From: Heterobasidion occidentale
Lineage: Eukaryota > Basidiomycota > Agaricomycetes > Russulales > Bondarzewiaceae
DNA length: 64,000 nt
Assembly: GCA_039111635.1 (NCBI GenBank)
Contig: JBCAQO010000009.1
Span: 868,001-932,000, forward strand
Reading direction: 5' to 3'
Shown here in pieces: positions 1 through 11,261 of the stretch. The translations under genes and the position numbers were made by a program. The notes beneath the pieces are model-generated. The model ran no database searches. It had not been told where the DNA came from and saw only the letters and a program-made list of their open reading frames with translations. Position 1 is the first letter of the stretch. Every line of letters starts with the position of its first letter.

Positions 1-2426
1 AAGAAACCACACCTCGAGAAACCGGAAAAGACCTCGTCGGTCCCAGCGCAGAAAAAACGAGCACGGCCTGTGGTGTCAGTGCGCGAGCCTCAGACGGACG
101 ACTCGGATGCTGAGGAGGAAAAGTTGATGGAGGAGCAGGAGCAGCTGGACGGCCATGATCACGACCTGGAAGGCGAGAGTCTGGACGGGGACGGAGACGG
201 GGATGTGGACATGGAGGCTCCTCAAAAACCAAAAGATCCCAATGGTGCGTGCCCATGTTTCTGAAATTTTTGAAGGGTCGCCATACCCCATCAGCGTCGA
301 TCTCTCATCCTCGCTCTGTCATGTACAGCCGCGCGGGAGTCACACAGAATCCAAAAGGCCCTCCAGGCAGAGCGCCGCGCCGCGAAACCGCACTCCGACC
401 TCCTCACCGAGGCGAAGCGCGCCTGGTCTCTCGCGCGGCAGCAAAACATCGCCAAGGGCGAGCGCAAGAAGCACATCGCAGCCCTCGAGGCCGTCGTCAA
501 AGGCAAGTACCAGGAGATCGTGTTCAAGCACGATGCGAGCCGCATCGTGCAGACGGTAATTAAGTACGGGGACCAGAAGCAGCGGGACGCGGTCGCTGTC
601 GAGCTGAAGGGGCGGTATAAGGAGCTGGCGCAAAATAAGTACTCAAAGGTGCGTGTGTGCGCCTTGTGCGGATGGAGCTCGAGGAGCTGACATGGATGCT
701 GTACGCAGTTTTTGGTGACGAAGATCATCCGCCTGTGCCCCACCCACCGCCTATCCATTCTTCTCGAGTTCCAATCCCACGTCATCCGCCTCCTCTTGCA
801 CCGCGAAGCGTCCCACGCCATCGCGGACACTTTTGAGCTCTACGCCAACGCATACGAGCGCGCGGTCCTCTTGCGTGATTTTTACGGCAAGGAGACGACG
901 CTGTTCTCGAAGAGCACCGGGAATGAGAGCGTGGAGGAGAAGGATAAGATCAAGAAGGGTTTGAGAGGGGTGTTGGAGGGCGTGGACGCTGACAGGCGGA
1001 AGAGGGTGCTGAGTTCGTTGAAGGACAACTTGCTCAATATGTGCGTTTCATCTCGTCCTGGGCGTTTTTGGGGCATCAATTTATCTTGTGTTGATGGTGG
1101 GTAGCTTCAACAACTCGGAGAAGGGATCTGTTCGACATGCTATCGTGCACAGGGCGCTGTGGGAGTATTTGACGGAAGTCGAAGAATCACCGGAGGAAGA
1201 GGAGCGGGAGAGGCTTCGGAGAGAGATGTTCGAGAGGTAGGTTCTTGATCCGTCTCTCTCAAGTCTAACGCACCGATATATCTTTCTTCGTATTAGCTGT
1301 CAGGATATTTTGGCGGAGATGGTGCACACAAAGGACGGCAGCCGTGTTGTCCGCGAGTTCCTTGCTCGAGGAACGGCTAAGGTTTGTGGTATCTGATACC
1401 TCTAGATACCGATCTGACGGGCTCTTTGAATATGATCTATGGATAGGACAGGAAAATTATAATCAAAACCATCAAGCCATACATAGAAACCATGGCTAAC
1501 GACGACGAGGCTCAACTAGTGCTCTTTACCGCCCTGGACGTTATCGAGTGAGCCCCTCCCTTTTCATTGTTCCGTGTTATCGTTCGACTCACGGCTTTGA
1601 TACTTAGCGACACAAAGATGCTCGCTAAATCCCTCATTCCTTCCTTGACCGCCCACGCTTCCACGCTCCACAAGACCTCTCAGGGCCGACGTACCCTCTT
1701 GTACCCGCTTGTCCCCCGCTCACGTAGACATTTTACGCCCGCCATGATTGTCTCTCTTGAGGAGACCGACGTCCTGCGCGAAAAGACAAGTAAAAAAGAC
1801 GTGGACGTGCGTGTGGCCGAGGTAAGGTCAGCGGCGAGCCAGGAACTCCTGAATTGGGTGACGAAGGACGGGGCTGCGGTGTGTAGAGAGACAGGCGGAA
1901 GCTTGATCGTGCTGGAGATCCTGCTCGAGGCTGAGGGCGGTGAGCACTTCACAAAAACAAGTTTGTGAGAAGACACTGATGGCTTCTGGATGTGTGGGTT
2001 TTTTTCGAGACAGATAAAACATTAGCGATGGAAACCCTCCTCCGTCCTCTCGCGTCCCCGTATCCCTCCGAAGACCCATCAACCCCTCATCCAATTGACC
2101 TTCCACACACTTCCCGTCTCATCAAAAACCTTCTCCAAGGCGGACACTTCTCGCACACCACACGGACCGTCGAAAAGTCTTCCCGGTTCTCTGCCAAGGA
2201 GTTTGCGGAGATGTTCGTGCGGCTTGTGGGGAAGGAGACGACCCTTGCGATGGCCAAGGGGTCAGGCGCGTTCGTAGTAGCAGAGCTGGTCGAGAGGGTG
2301 TCGGCGGAGGGAAGTGATGAGACGAAGAAGGAGGTCAAGGGGTGGATCCAGCACATAGGGAGTGCTGGAGATGAGGTCAAGGGGTGGGGTGTGCTCATGG
2401 AGAAGGTGGAAGCATTAAAAGTATGA
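1..2426 (+). CDS. PUF6: PUF6-family pumilio-like RNA-binding protein, 5' truncated by window edge
   Basis: Homologue of yeast Puf6 / human PUM3 (Penguin), a nucleolar RNA-binding protein with a pumilio-repeat core and a C-terminal CPL domain, acting in 60S ribosome biogenesis and ASH1 mRNA repression. The reading frame is already open at base 1, so the start lies upstream. About 650 residues are visible over eight exons. The N-terminus is acidic (Asp/Glu/Gly-rich, 90-230). Puf-like repeats follow, with motifs such as GKYQEIVFKHDASRIVQT near 500-560 and ELAQNKYSKFLVTKII across the intron at about 650-712. The second half (1300-2426) carries repeats such as HTKDGSRVVREFLARGTAKD and matches the CPL region. 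The last codons read VEALKV, then TGA. VPS16 follows on the same strand after 406 bp. Family assignment is firm; exon edges are approximate. Confidence 0.9.
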
Positions 2427-2832
2427 TGAGGTCCTACCAGATGCTTTCGATTTTACAGAGAAACCCGGTTTCTCACAAAAGTTCTTCTCTGGGCGGCTCG
2501 GCGATCATATAGCCTAGCAGGCCTACATATATGCCATGTCCAATCGGGAAAGCAAGATAAATTATCTACTGGAAGTACGAAGGGGACAAGTTCCTACTTG
2601 CGAGTTCGAGTCTTCCTCAAAGATGCGTGACAAGAAACATTGAAGAATACTTCCGTCACGAACGCGTAACGCGCCCGGCACAAGCCGATACACCTTGACA
2701 AGCTGAGGTCTACGGCATCGAGCAGTCATCGAGCAGTAGCAACACTAGGAGCATAATTCTTCAGTAGAAGAGGTTCACCTGCTATTCGAAGCATTGCTAT
2801 CATCGCAAAACTATCAGCGCGACGCTCTTTGA
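2427..2832. other. Intergenic region, PUF6 terminator / VPS16 promoter
   Basis: This 406-bp spacer lies between two genes on the same strand. It holds a short direct repeat of the type ATCGAGCAGT near 2716-2740. I see no open frame with coding character and no clear TATA box. Confidence 0.5.
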
Positions 2833-5800
2833 ATGGCTGACCATCCAACTACCTCATGGCAGGCCGTGCAAGATGGCAATATCTTCTACAAACGACAGCA
2901 GGTCTATTCAATAAACGGCAAGCTTCCCAACCTCGGGGATTTCTTCATCGCTGGATGTCGCTATGGAGGTCCTTTAGGTACGCCAGTGCCTGAATGCCTA
3001 TACGCGATGCTGGGATAAACACGAATTGCAGCACTCATGAGGGATAACACCAAAATGGTCGCGCTGGGACGCGGTGCTCCGGCGTTCTCCAAGTCTCAGA
3101 TCCAGGTGTTCTCGCCCGCGGGGGATGGGCTGCTTCTATTCAGTGTGGATACAATGTCTTTGTTCCGTGAGCTCCTCGAACTAATTGCGTGTTCGCATAT
3201 AGTGGGATCAAAGCAAGATTATCAAGTTTGGCTGGACAGCAGATGAGCGACTCGCTGTGCTCAACGAAGAGGGAACGTATCGGTTGTACGACTTGCAGGG
3301 TGACTACGAGCAACACTCTCTAGGAAGTGACGCAGCCGAAGTGGGCATCATCGACGCGAAGATTCATGAGAGCGGAATGGTGGCGATGACGGGTTCATTG
3401 CAGTTGCTCGAGGTGAAGGGATGGGAAGGGGTAAAGCCGTTGACACTGACCAACCCAGGTGAGCTTTTCTCTTCGTGGATTATGCCATGGCTCATTGACC
3501 AAGGCAGGGTTATCCCAGCCACCCTTTTCATGGACGGTGATCCCACCAGACTTCACAATATCTCGGCACGTTGAAGTGCTGCTTTCTGTAGACTCTACCA
3601 TCCTCACCGTCGACAACCTCGACTCTGTCGATCAACGCCTGTCCCGTGGACCTTTCTCTCACATGTCTCCTTCACCCAACGGCAAATCCCTCGCGCTACT
3701 CACCCTTGAAGGGATGCTTTGGGTCGTCTCGACCGACTTCCAGAGAAATCTCACCGAGTTCGATACGAAGGACGTGGTAGGAGCTGAAGGCAACGTGCGG
3801 CAAGTTGAATGGTGCGGCAACGACGCGATCTTGGTCACATGGGACACACTCGTCCTGCTGGTGGGGCCCTTTGGCGAGACTCTACAGTGAGACTAGCACA
3901 CACAGTGCTGGCGACCGACCTAACCGCATCCTCTAAGGTTCTTGTACTTTGGATCCACATTCGCCATAACCGAGATCGATGGTGTTCGTATCATCGGGCC
4001 CGACGTCTGTGATCTCATACAGAAAGTACCAGGTACGAGGAAATCAAATGCTGATGACGTCTCTTCACCTCCTTCATCTGCATAATAGCATCCTCGGTGT
4101 CAGTGTTTCGTCCCGGCTCGACGTCTCCATCCGCTATACTATATGATGCTTGGGAAAACTTCTGTCGTCGATCTCCGAAGGCAGACGAGAACATACGGAG
4201 CATTCGCCCGGAATTGGCTGCTGCAGTCGACGAAGTCATCGATGCAGCAGGTCAGGAGTGGGAGCCTGCATGGCAGCGTAAGCTGTTAAATGTACGTCTG
4301 TATTGTGCGAGAGCCTGTGTTTACTGAATCGATTTGGAATAGGCGGCCAAGTTTGGGAAAGCATTCCTAGATCTACATAACCCTACGGACTTCATCCACA
4401 TGGGACAAACACTGAAGGTCCTCAACGCAGTGCGCTTTTATGAAATTGGCATCCCCATCACCTATTCTCAGTACGTGGACACCTTTCTATAGCACGTTCA
4501 TTTATTCAGATATCCCAGATACAATTACCTCTCGCCCACTCACCTCATCTCACGTCTGACATCTCGCAACCTCCATCTATTCGCACTTCGCGTTTCCTCC
4601 TTCCTCTTTCTTCCTCCAGACAACGTCTTGAAGCATTGGGCGTCTGCTAAGATCATGAAGTCAAAACCGACGACGACGGGATCTGGTAAGGATGCGGAGC
4701 TCTCCGCCGACGAGGATGTATGCAAAAGCATCGTCGAAAAATTCCGGACACTGGGAGGTGCCAGTGTCAACTACGCGGAGATCGCAAAGCGCGCATGGGA
4801 AGTCGGACGAACCGGACTGGCAACAATGGTATATGCATCTCCAGTATATTGGCCCTTGAACGTTTTTCTGAATTATGTGGTAATTCACAGCTTTTAGACT
4901 ACGAGCCCAGAGCGTCGGATCAAGTCCCTCTACTCCTTGCGATGAAAGAGGATCGTCTAGCATTGCAGAAAGCAGTAGATAGTGGGGACACGGACCTAGG
5001 TATCTCTTTCGCTCGTTGATTGTATGGGCTCGACTCTATTCTGACCATGTGCTAGTTTACCACGTACTTCTCCACTTGTACAACCGTCTCCCACTGGGCA
5101 ACTTCTTCCGCCTCATCGAGGACGGGGGATCGAGGCTTGCTCCCGCGAGCAAACTGCTCCAGGTATATGCGCGGGAGCAAAACCGGGAAATGCTGCGCGA
5201 TTTCTATTTCTCGGATGATCGACGGGTCGAAAGCGCTGTCCTGTTGTTAGAAGAGGCAGGACGGATGCAGGTACCCAGCGCGTTGCATTCAAGCAATTTT
5301 CAAACATTGACCTATGTCGTGCAGGATCCAAACGCCAAGGTCACCGCAGTCAAGGCTGCCCACAAATTCTTCTCGGAGGACAAAGAACGCGCGTTTGAGG
5401 CCAAGGTATGGCAGCCCAACCTGTGTCATCTTCTTGACTCACGTCCATCTTCACAGTCAATGGATGAATATAGCCGCCTGCTCACAGTTCAACAACAGCT
5501 AGAAAAGGAGACTGATGACAAGATCCCATTCTTCGGGCTGAGCGTGAACGAAACCCTGCGAACCTGTCTGGTCAATGGTATGTCGAAGCGCGCAGACAAG
5601 ATCAGGTCCGACTTCAAAGTCCCCGATAAGAGGTGCGCATGTTCACACTTTCCTATACTATCCCGTGATACTTCGAGCGTCTCACTTATTCGATGTTTCG
5701 CAGGTTCTGGTACCTTAAGCTGCATGCACTTGTTTCAACGAGAGACTTTGAGGGCCTTGAAGCTTTCGCACGGTCAAGGCGTAGTCCGATCGGATATGAG

Positions 5801-6094
5801 GCGTTTGTACGCCATCTCGTCGAGAAAGGCCACGCGAAAGAGGCTTCCGGCTACGTTGCACGGTGCGACGCGCCGAAGAGAGTCGATTTGTATGTCGAAT
5901 GCGGCGAATGGCGAATGGCCGGGAAAGAGTGCAAGGAGCGGGGCGATAAGGTCAGGCTGGAGTAAGTGACCAAAGCGGTACCCTATGAACATACGCTGAT
6001 TGACAGCTTCTTTTACGCTAGACAATTACGAAGTGCATGTCCAAACTCCATGATCGCAAGAGAGCTCGAAGCAATAGCTACGTCGATGAAATGA
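2833..6094 (+). CDS. VPS16: Vacuolar protein sorting protein 16 (CORVET/HOPS core subunit)
   Basis: Vps16 is a core subunit of the HOPS and CORVET tethering complexes and binds the SM protein Vps33 at endosomes and vacuoles. The start MADHPTTSW is followed by the Vps16_N beta-propeller. Key motifs are [18 protein letters not shown] and [17 protein letters not shown] (3210-3330) and the [17 protein letters not shown] strand. The alpha-solenoid Vps16_C region includes [18 protein letters not shown] (4760-4830), [20 protein letters not shown] (5095-5155) and [19 protein letters not shown] (5165-5230). I place the last exon at 6007-6094 ([19 protein letters not shown]... ending SMK, then TGA), after an intron with donor GTAAGT. 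Total length is about 830 residues over roughly 11 exons, the usual size for fungal Vps16. Confidence 0.93.
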
Positions 6095-6633
6095 TTGTGC
6101 TGACAGCTTTGAAAGATACCCTCTATTATAACAAGTGCCGTCTATCCGAAATTTCTAGTAGAGCGAGTCATTGAGAATATCGTCAACTGCGGTAACTAGT
6201 TATTTGCTTCGTGGCGTCGGAAATGTTGTAATCACCGTATGTGTTCGGGTTGTGTGTCCTCAGAGCCTGAAGGTCACTGCGCTGTCACGATGATCTGGTG
6301 AGTTTTGCTTTGCAGATCGCAATTGATATTCCTCGAGAAACTGCAGAAAAGGGCCGCTGCGATGAACTCGGAGATAACCTGCATCCTATTTTCTTTGCCA
6401 CCTGGCAACTTCTTTGATGAGTAAAGGTAAATTAGTTGTGGACGGGAGTGATAGTGTCTTTGCCGATGGCATTTGATCAGCTTGAATGCAATTTCTGACA
6501 GCGTTGCGTCCTAGGCAGGATGCCATTCAGGACATACAGGTCAGGTATAAAAAGTTCGACACATCCTCACCCCATCTCGTAGTTTTCTATCTTCGAACCA
6601 TCGCAGCGATAGTCGTACATTCTATCCAACATT
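6095..6633. other. Intergenic region upstream of SDR copy 1
   Basis: These 539 bp contain the VPS16 3' flank and the SDR promoter. No coding exon is visible. The only clear element is a TATA box near 6546. Confidence 0.5.
6546..6553 (+). promoter_or_regulatory. TATA box of SDR copy 1
   Basis: TATAAAAA lies 88 bp before the ATG at 6634, in the context GTCAGGTATAAA. The same GTCAGGTATAAA context occurs about 80 bp before the start of SDR copy 2, which suggests that the two paralogues share an ancestral promoter. Confidence 0.6.
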
Positions 6634-7818
6634 ATGGCTAAGGTCGGATATGAGGAAGACTTCTCTAACCTTACCCGCCATCACGAGTACGTGTCTTTGG
6701 TTGTTCACTAGTTCACTGCTGAAGGTAACTAATGTGACGACCTTAGTGTTTATCCCGCGATTGACCCCAACATACACTACGAAGCCCAGACATACAAAGA
6801 CAAAGTAGTCTTCATTACGGGTGCTTCTCGTGGTATCGGGGAGGAGACAGCGCTGCAGTATGCTCGGGCTGGCGCATCGCTCGCTCTCGTCGGGCGCAAG
6901 CAAGCGACTTTAGATCTCGTGAAGACCACCATCCTCAAGGAAGTCCCGCAAGCAAAGATACTCACGTTTCCCATGGATGTCACCAATACGCAGGCGATTG
7001 CTCAGGCGATCGAAACCACTGTCGGTCAACTTGGGCGGCTTGATATTCTTGTTGCGAACGCCGGCCAAGTGAGAACGGTGGAGAAGCGTGAGTCTGTGTC
7101 CTTATAAACAATGATACAAGATCACACAGTCTCATTTTCATTCGTGTTAGCTTTTGCACAACAGGATCCCGATGGTTGGTGGAACGTCGTAGAAGTCAAC
7201 ATCCGCGGCGTCTATAATGCCGCAGTGAGCACCATTCATCCCGTGACCATTTGAAGCCATCTAATGTGCCTGCTAGTTTTGCGATTCCTTACTTACAGAA
7301 GACCAATGGTTATTCTGTAATTGTTACATCGCTCGGTGCAAACCTTCGTATTCCGTTTGCAAGCGACTATTGCGTTTCTAAGCACGCCTTGATACGATTT
7401 GTCGAGTTCATCGTTCTCGGTACGTCGAAAAAAATTCTGCGCACATGAAACTTATTCATCTCGCTACTTTTTAAATTTCTTCTCTTCTTCTCTTCCTAGA
7501 GAATCCCAACATCAAGGCTTTCGCTCTCCATCCTGGCGCTATTCTGACACAGTTGGCGGATGAAGCGCAATTGAAGTTTTCCGCGGTTGATACTCTGGGC
7601 CTTCCTGCGGCGACCATGCTGCATCTCACCGCTGGAAGAGCTGACTGGCTAAGTGGAAGGTTAGTGACAATGCTTTCAATGGACAAGATGCCGGTGCTGA
7701 CCGTCATTGTCACAGGTATGTCTCATCTACTTGGGACTTGAGCGAGGTGGAGAGGGATTGGAAGACGAAAATCGAAGAGCAGAATGGTCTCGTAAGCAAG
7801 CTGTATATTCCACAGTAG
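6634..7818 (+). CDS. Short-chain dehydrogenase/reductase (classical SDR), copy 1
   Basis: NAD(P)-dependent oxidoreductase of the classical SDR family; the substrate is unknown. The sequence shows the Rossmann motif TGASRGIG (FITGASRGIGEETALQ, 6811-6855), the LDILVANAG motif (7040-7065), a catalytic Ser in the VIVTSLGANLRIPFAS stretch and YxxxK as YCVSK (7365-7383). The C-terminal part is AFALHPGAILTQL, then after a final intron YVSSTWDLSEVERDWKTKI and the ending KLYIPQ. About six exons give roughly 290 residues. Gene structure and sequence closely match the minus-strand copy at 38.4-39.6 kb, including the splice between SGR and YVSS, so the last exon and stop are well supported. Confidence 0.9.
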
Positions 7819-9047
7819 TCAGCTTAGCTGGATCAATGGATGACTGTGTGGCACGGTTGGCGAGGTGTGTATATCTTTTCCACCTGTATCGAGGGTCCAG
7901 TCATCATCAGCTCAGAAGCAAGGCGGAGGAGAGGAGGGTATGTAGTCTACCTTTGCTTCCGCTTTGGCGTCTGTTTTTACGCCTGTCTAAATTGCGCATT
8001 TTTCAATGGGTAGTGTTGTCGTCAGAAGTCTGCCTGTACGGAGCCTTCTTCCAATGCGGCTTGAATAAGACGCCCACTCAACTCTTCCAGACTGTTGCTC
8101 TCGAATCTGGTTTTCCGCTGTCATGATCACTCCATCGCATGTATTGTCGGCCCATCTCTTCTCTTGGGTTCTGATTGAACACCATACAAACAAACTGATC
8201 CCTCAGATACCTCCAGAATACCTTGAGAATCACCGAAGGTGATTTGAGCCTCGACGCCTTTTCCTTATCTCCGAGGTCCGACTATCGATCCAGGCGTTCG
8301 AGAGATGCCTTGAATTGTCTAGGCTGTGTATCATCCAGTTTCATGTGAAAGGCTGCACACATGGATATCCAGTCTAGTAAGCTCCTGAGCTTGGTTCTAC
8401 AATCCGCCCAGACTACTAATGCGCCATCTTCAAGGTTCAGAATCGAGTCCGAGGCCAGATCAAAGCCCACACTCATGCAATATCGAATAATCCCCGCCAT
8501 TCCACCGCCGATCCCCGCTAAGCAAGCGATTGGCGCGCAGGGACAATCACGCTCGCAACTGGAGGCGGGTGATGATGAATGAAAGCCTTCCCATCCTCAG
8601 AGGAGGTTCGTACCAGCGATGCTTACGAACGTCAGATTGCATTGAAAGTTCCGTATCTCGTCAAGATTACTGAACGCAGAGAAGCACACCTCGGTCTCGG
8701 TGCTTCTGCCTCGAACTTAGAAAAATAGCTCGACAGCCGGAGCCCTCGCCAAATAACAAGAGCAAGTCATAAAAAGTTCCGTGAACTCATTATCGTGATC
8801 ATACAAGAGCACATTGGAGACACAGAAGGGGTGGGGTGCTAACGTTACTGACACATAATACAAGTCGTTGTCCATCCCAGGGTGCGAGAACACAAGAAAC
8901 CAAGAAATTCCGATGTTGTAAAGCAGCCGAAGCCCTACAACGTCCGACCGCTAGGGCGACCACCACCCCAAGTCAGGTGCCCACCTCCACACTTGCCGCC
9001 TATGAACCTAGATATACAAAAGATGAAGGCGCCGGGGGAGGCAGAGG
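7819..9047. other. Intergenic region between SDR copy 1 and MFS transporter
   Basis: About 1.2 kb without a recognisable gene. It contains the anonymous minus-strand open frame at 8282-8594 listed separately. The rest shows no coding character I can support. Confidence 0.4.
8282..8594 (-). other. Unrecognised open reading frame, possible gene remnant
   Basis: An uninterrupted minus-strand frame of about 104 codons. It carries a glycine-rich stretch (ACLAGIGGGMAGIIRYC) and a plausibly globular tail (GALVVWADCRTKLRSLLDWI) before a TAG stop. In the same frame a stop lies just upstream and the first Met is internal, so it would be a 3' exon or a decayed fragment rather than a whole gene. I do not recognise the family. 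It could also be chance. Confidence 0.2.
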
Positions 9048-11261
9048 TTATGCCGACGACTTCTCGTGGAACTCGTGCGCGGACAGTTTTTCGTCGACGG
9101 AGGGGGATTCAGGCGCGACGGCGGCTTGTTCAGTCGCGTGAGCTTGAATCTGCTCAGCCGCTTCGTCGCCGTCGAACAACACGGCGGTCTCCTCCAATGA
9201 AAGGCCCTTCGTTTCCTTAACGAAGAACCATAGGTAAACCCCTTCGAAGGCAAGCCAGCAAATGTACACGATCTACAAGTTGATGGAACGTTTAGCAGAG
9301 GCAGAGAATCATTTGGAGGGTCCGACGCACGTAGTACTTCCAGCCCAGGTGCTGAAGCGCGATCGGATTGACATATTGGTTGAAGATGAGCGCGAGGGAA
9401 ATCGTGAAGTTGAAAATGTTGAAGCCTTTTGCACGGATATGATATGGCAAAATCTCGACAGTGTATGAGACGATCAGAGGCGTGAACGCCAAGCTAAACA
9501 TTTCAGATAATGTTACCTCGTGAGGGCCAGGGGAGTGATAGGGGCCACTCACTCGTATGCCGCATAGAACAAGAATATGAACGCAATCACGGCATGCGCA
9601 GCACCTTCGCTGCCCCTCTGGGCAAACAAGGCAGAACAGATGGTCTGCAGTGTGAAGAAGAGGATCATCCCACAAACAGATGTCAAGAAGAGCACACGAC
9701 GGCCTATACGGTCAACCATGAATGCAGCACCACAGGCCCAGAACAGATTCCAAATTTGCAGGATGCCGTTGATGAGGAGCTAGAGGGAATAATGAGTCAG
9801 TGTATGTGTATTGATATATAAGGGATGCGCGCACCTGAATGGTTGGATCGGTGATGCCGATAGTGTCGAAAACCTTGTTCAAGTAGTAGGACACAAGGCC
9901 ATTGCCAGACCATTGGGAAAAGAATGCGATGGCGATGATGATCCGCATACGCCTTCTGTTTCCGGGAGTCGTGAAAAGGGACTTATATCCGACATTTGCA
10001 GATACTATGGAAGACCACTGTGTCAGTATGCAGAATAAGAAGGTATGTTTATGGGCTCACCCGTCCGATCGAACTCAATGGCAGCCTTGATCTCTTCATA
10101 CTCGTAAACGACGAGAGGATCCCGGCTACCGATCACACCCGCAAAATTCAGTAGACAAGATTACACTGAGTGAGACGAAGAACTTACTCGTTGCCGTCTG
10201 CATGGTAGTAGGCAAGCGTCTTGATGGCCTGTGCGTCACGACCCTTGCTAACCAGCCAACGCGGGGACTCGGGAAGCATGATGACAAAGAGAACCTGCAG
10301 AATTGAAGGAATGCCCTGCAACAGGGAAGGAACGCGCCAAGCCCAGTTTGACTGGATGTGTTGCGTGCCGAAAGTCGTCCATGCAGCACTGAGGTGACGT
10401 CAAGCATTACGATATTAGGGACAAGAAAGGTTGGAACATACATGATTGCACCAGAGTACCAAAGGGAGTTGTATAAGGACGTCAGAGGAGCGCGGTATAA
10501 CGGATACGAGATCTCCGTAACAAGCATAGGTGCCGCATTCGCTGCATCCGGGCCGATGCCAATGAGTATTCTGGTACCGAACTCAGAAGCGTTCTAAACA
10601 TACCAGCGAAGGTGAGACCGAATCCGATGAGGAAGCTGTTTTACCAGGATCGGCTTGGGTTCACCAAGAATACACGAATACAAATGCTGACCGGGCTCCA
10701 AGGAACATGCCAACAGAATGTGCCGCTGTTTGCACGGCCGTAGCTGCGCACATGATGATTGCACCAAAGAGTACGCTTCCACGGCGTCCAATACCATCAG
10801 ACATATAGGGGGCGAATGGGTAGCCAGCAAGAGAACCAATGTTCTGTAGAATATTGAGCACCTAGAGGAGTGGACGCAAAATCCAAGACACTGACTTGTA
10901 TCGCATTCAGAAGACCAAGTTTTCCACCTTGAGGGTTGTTAAAGTACCCCTTCCACTGAGACTCTGATTGAAGAGCATTCATCATACTTCCATCGTATCC
11001 GTTCGTCGAAGACGTGATGAGGCTTGGAGAAGATACAGCTGAGTACAAGGTGGGCCAGGGAAAGTAACAATGACATACAGCAATACAATCCAGCCATTGA
11101 GTGCGATTATGCTAATGGGATGGAAATTCAAAAATTCAACGATCGGCTGCTCACGATCGTATAGAACATACTCACCGCCTGTTGTTGTACCACTTCCTCT
11201 TCGGGTCAAGGAGGTGAAGGTATCCTGCATTCTTATCAACGACGGCCGCGCCTGCACCCAT
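9048..11261 (-). CDS. Sugar-porter MFS transporter (hexose/lactose permease-like)
   Basis: Plasma-membrane sugar transporter of the major facilitator superfamily, sugar porter family, with about 12 predicted membrane helices. It begins MGAGAAVVDKNAGYLHLLDP. Family signatures in order are NGYDGSMMNAL after helix 1, DGIGRRGSVLFGA in the loop between helices 2 and 3, the cytoplasmic PESPRWLVSKGR motif (about 10220-10270), FFSQWSGNGLVSYYLNKV in helix 7, VDRIGRRVLF, and the C-terminal FVKETKGLSLEET (about 9190-9230). About eleven exons encode roughly 530 residues. The hydrophilic tail ends HEFHEKSSA. The pattern resembles LAC12-like and other fungal disaccharide/hexose permeases, but specificity cannot be read from sequence alone. 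The neighbouring SDR points the opposite way and no sugar-catabolic cluster is visible. Confidence 0.88.

Noticed and set aside
2590..2625. GAGTTCGAGTC resembles a tRNA T-arm B box
   Set aside because: No A box, no acceptor-stem pairing and no cloverleaf could be drawn around it.
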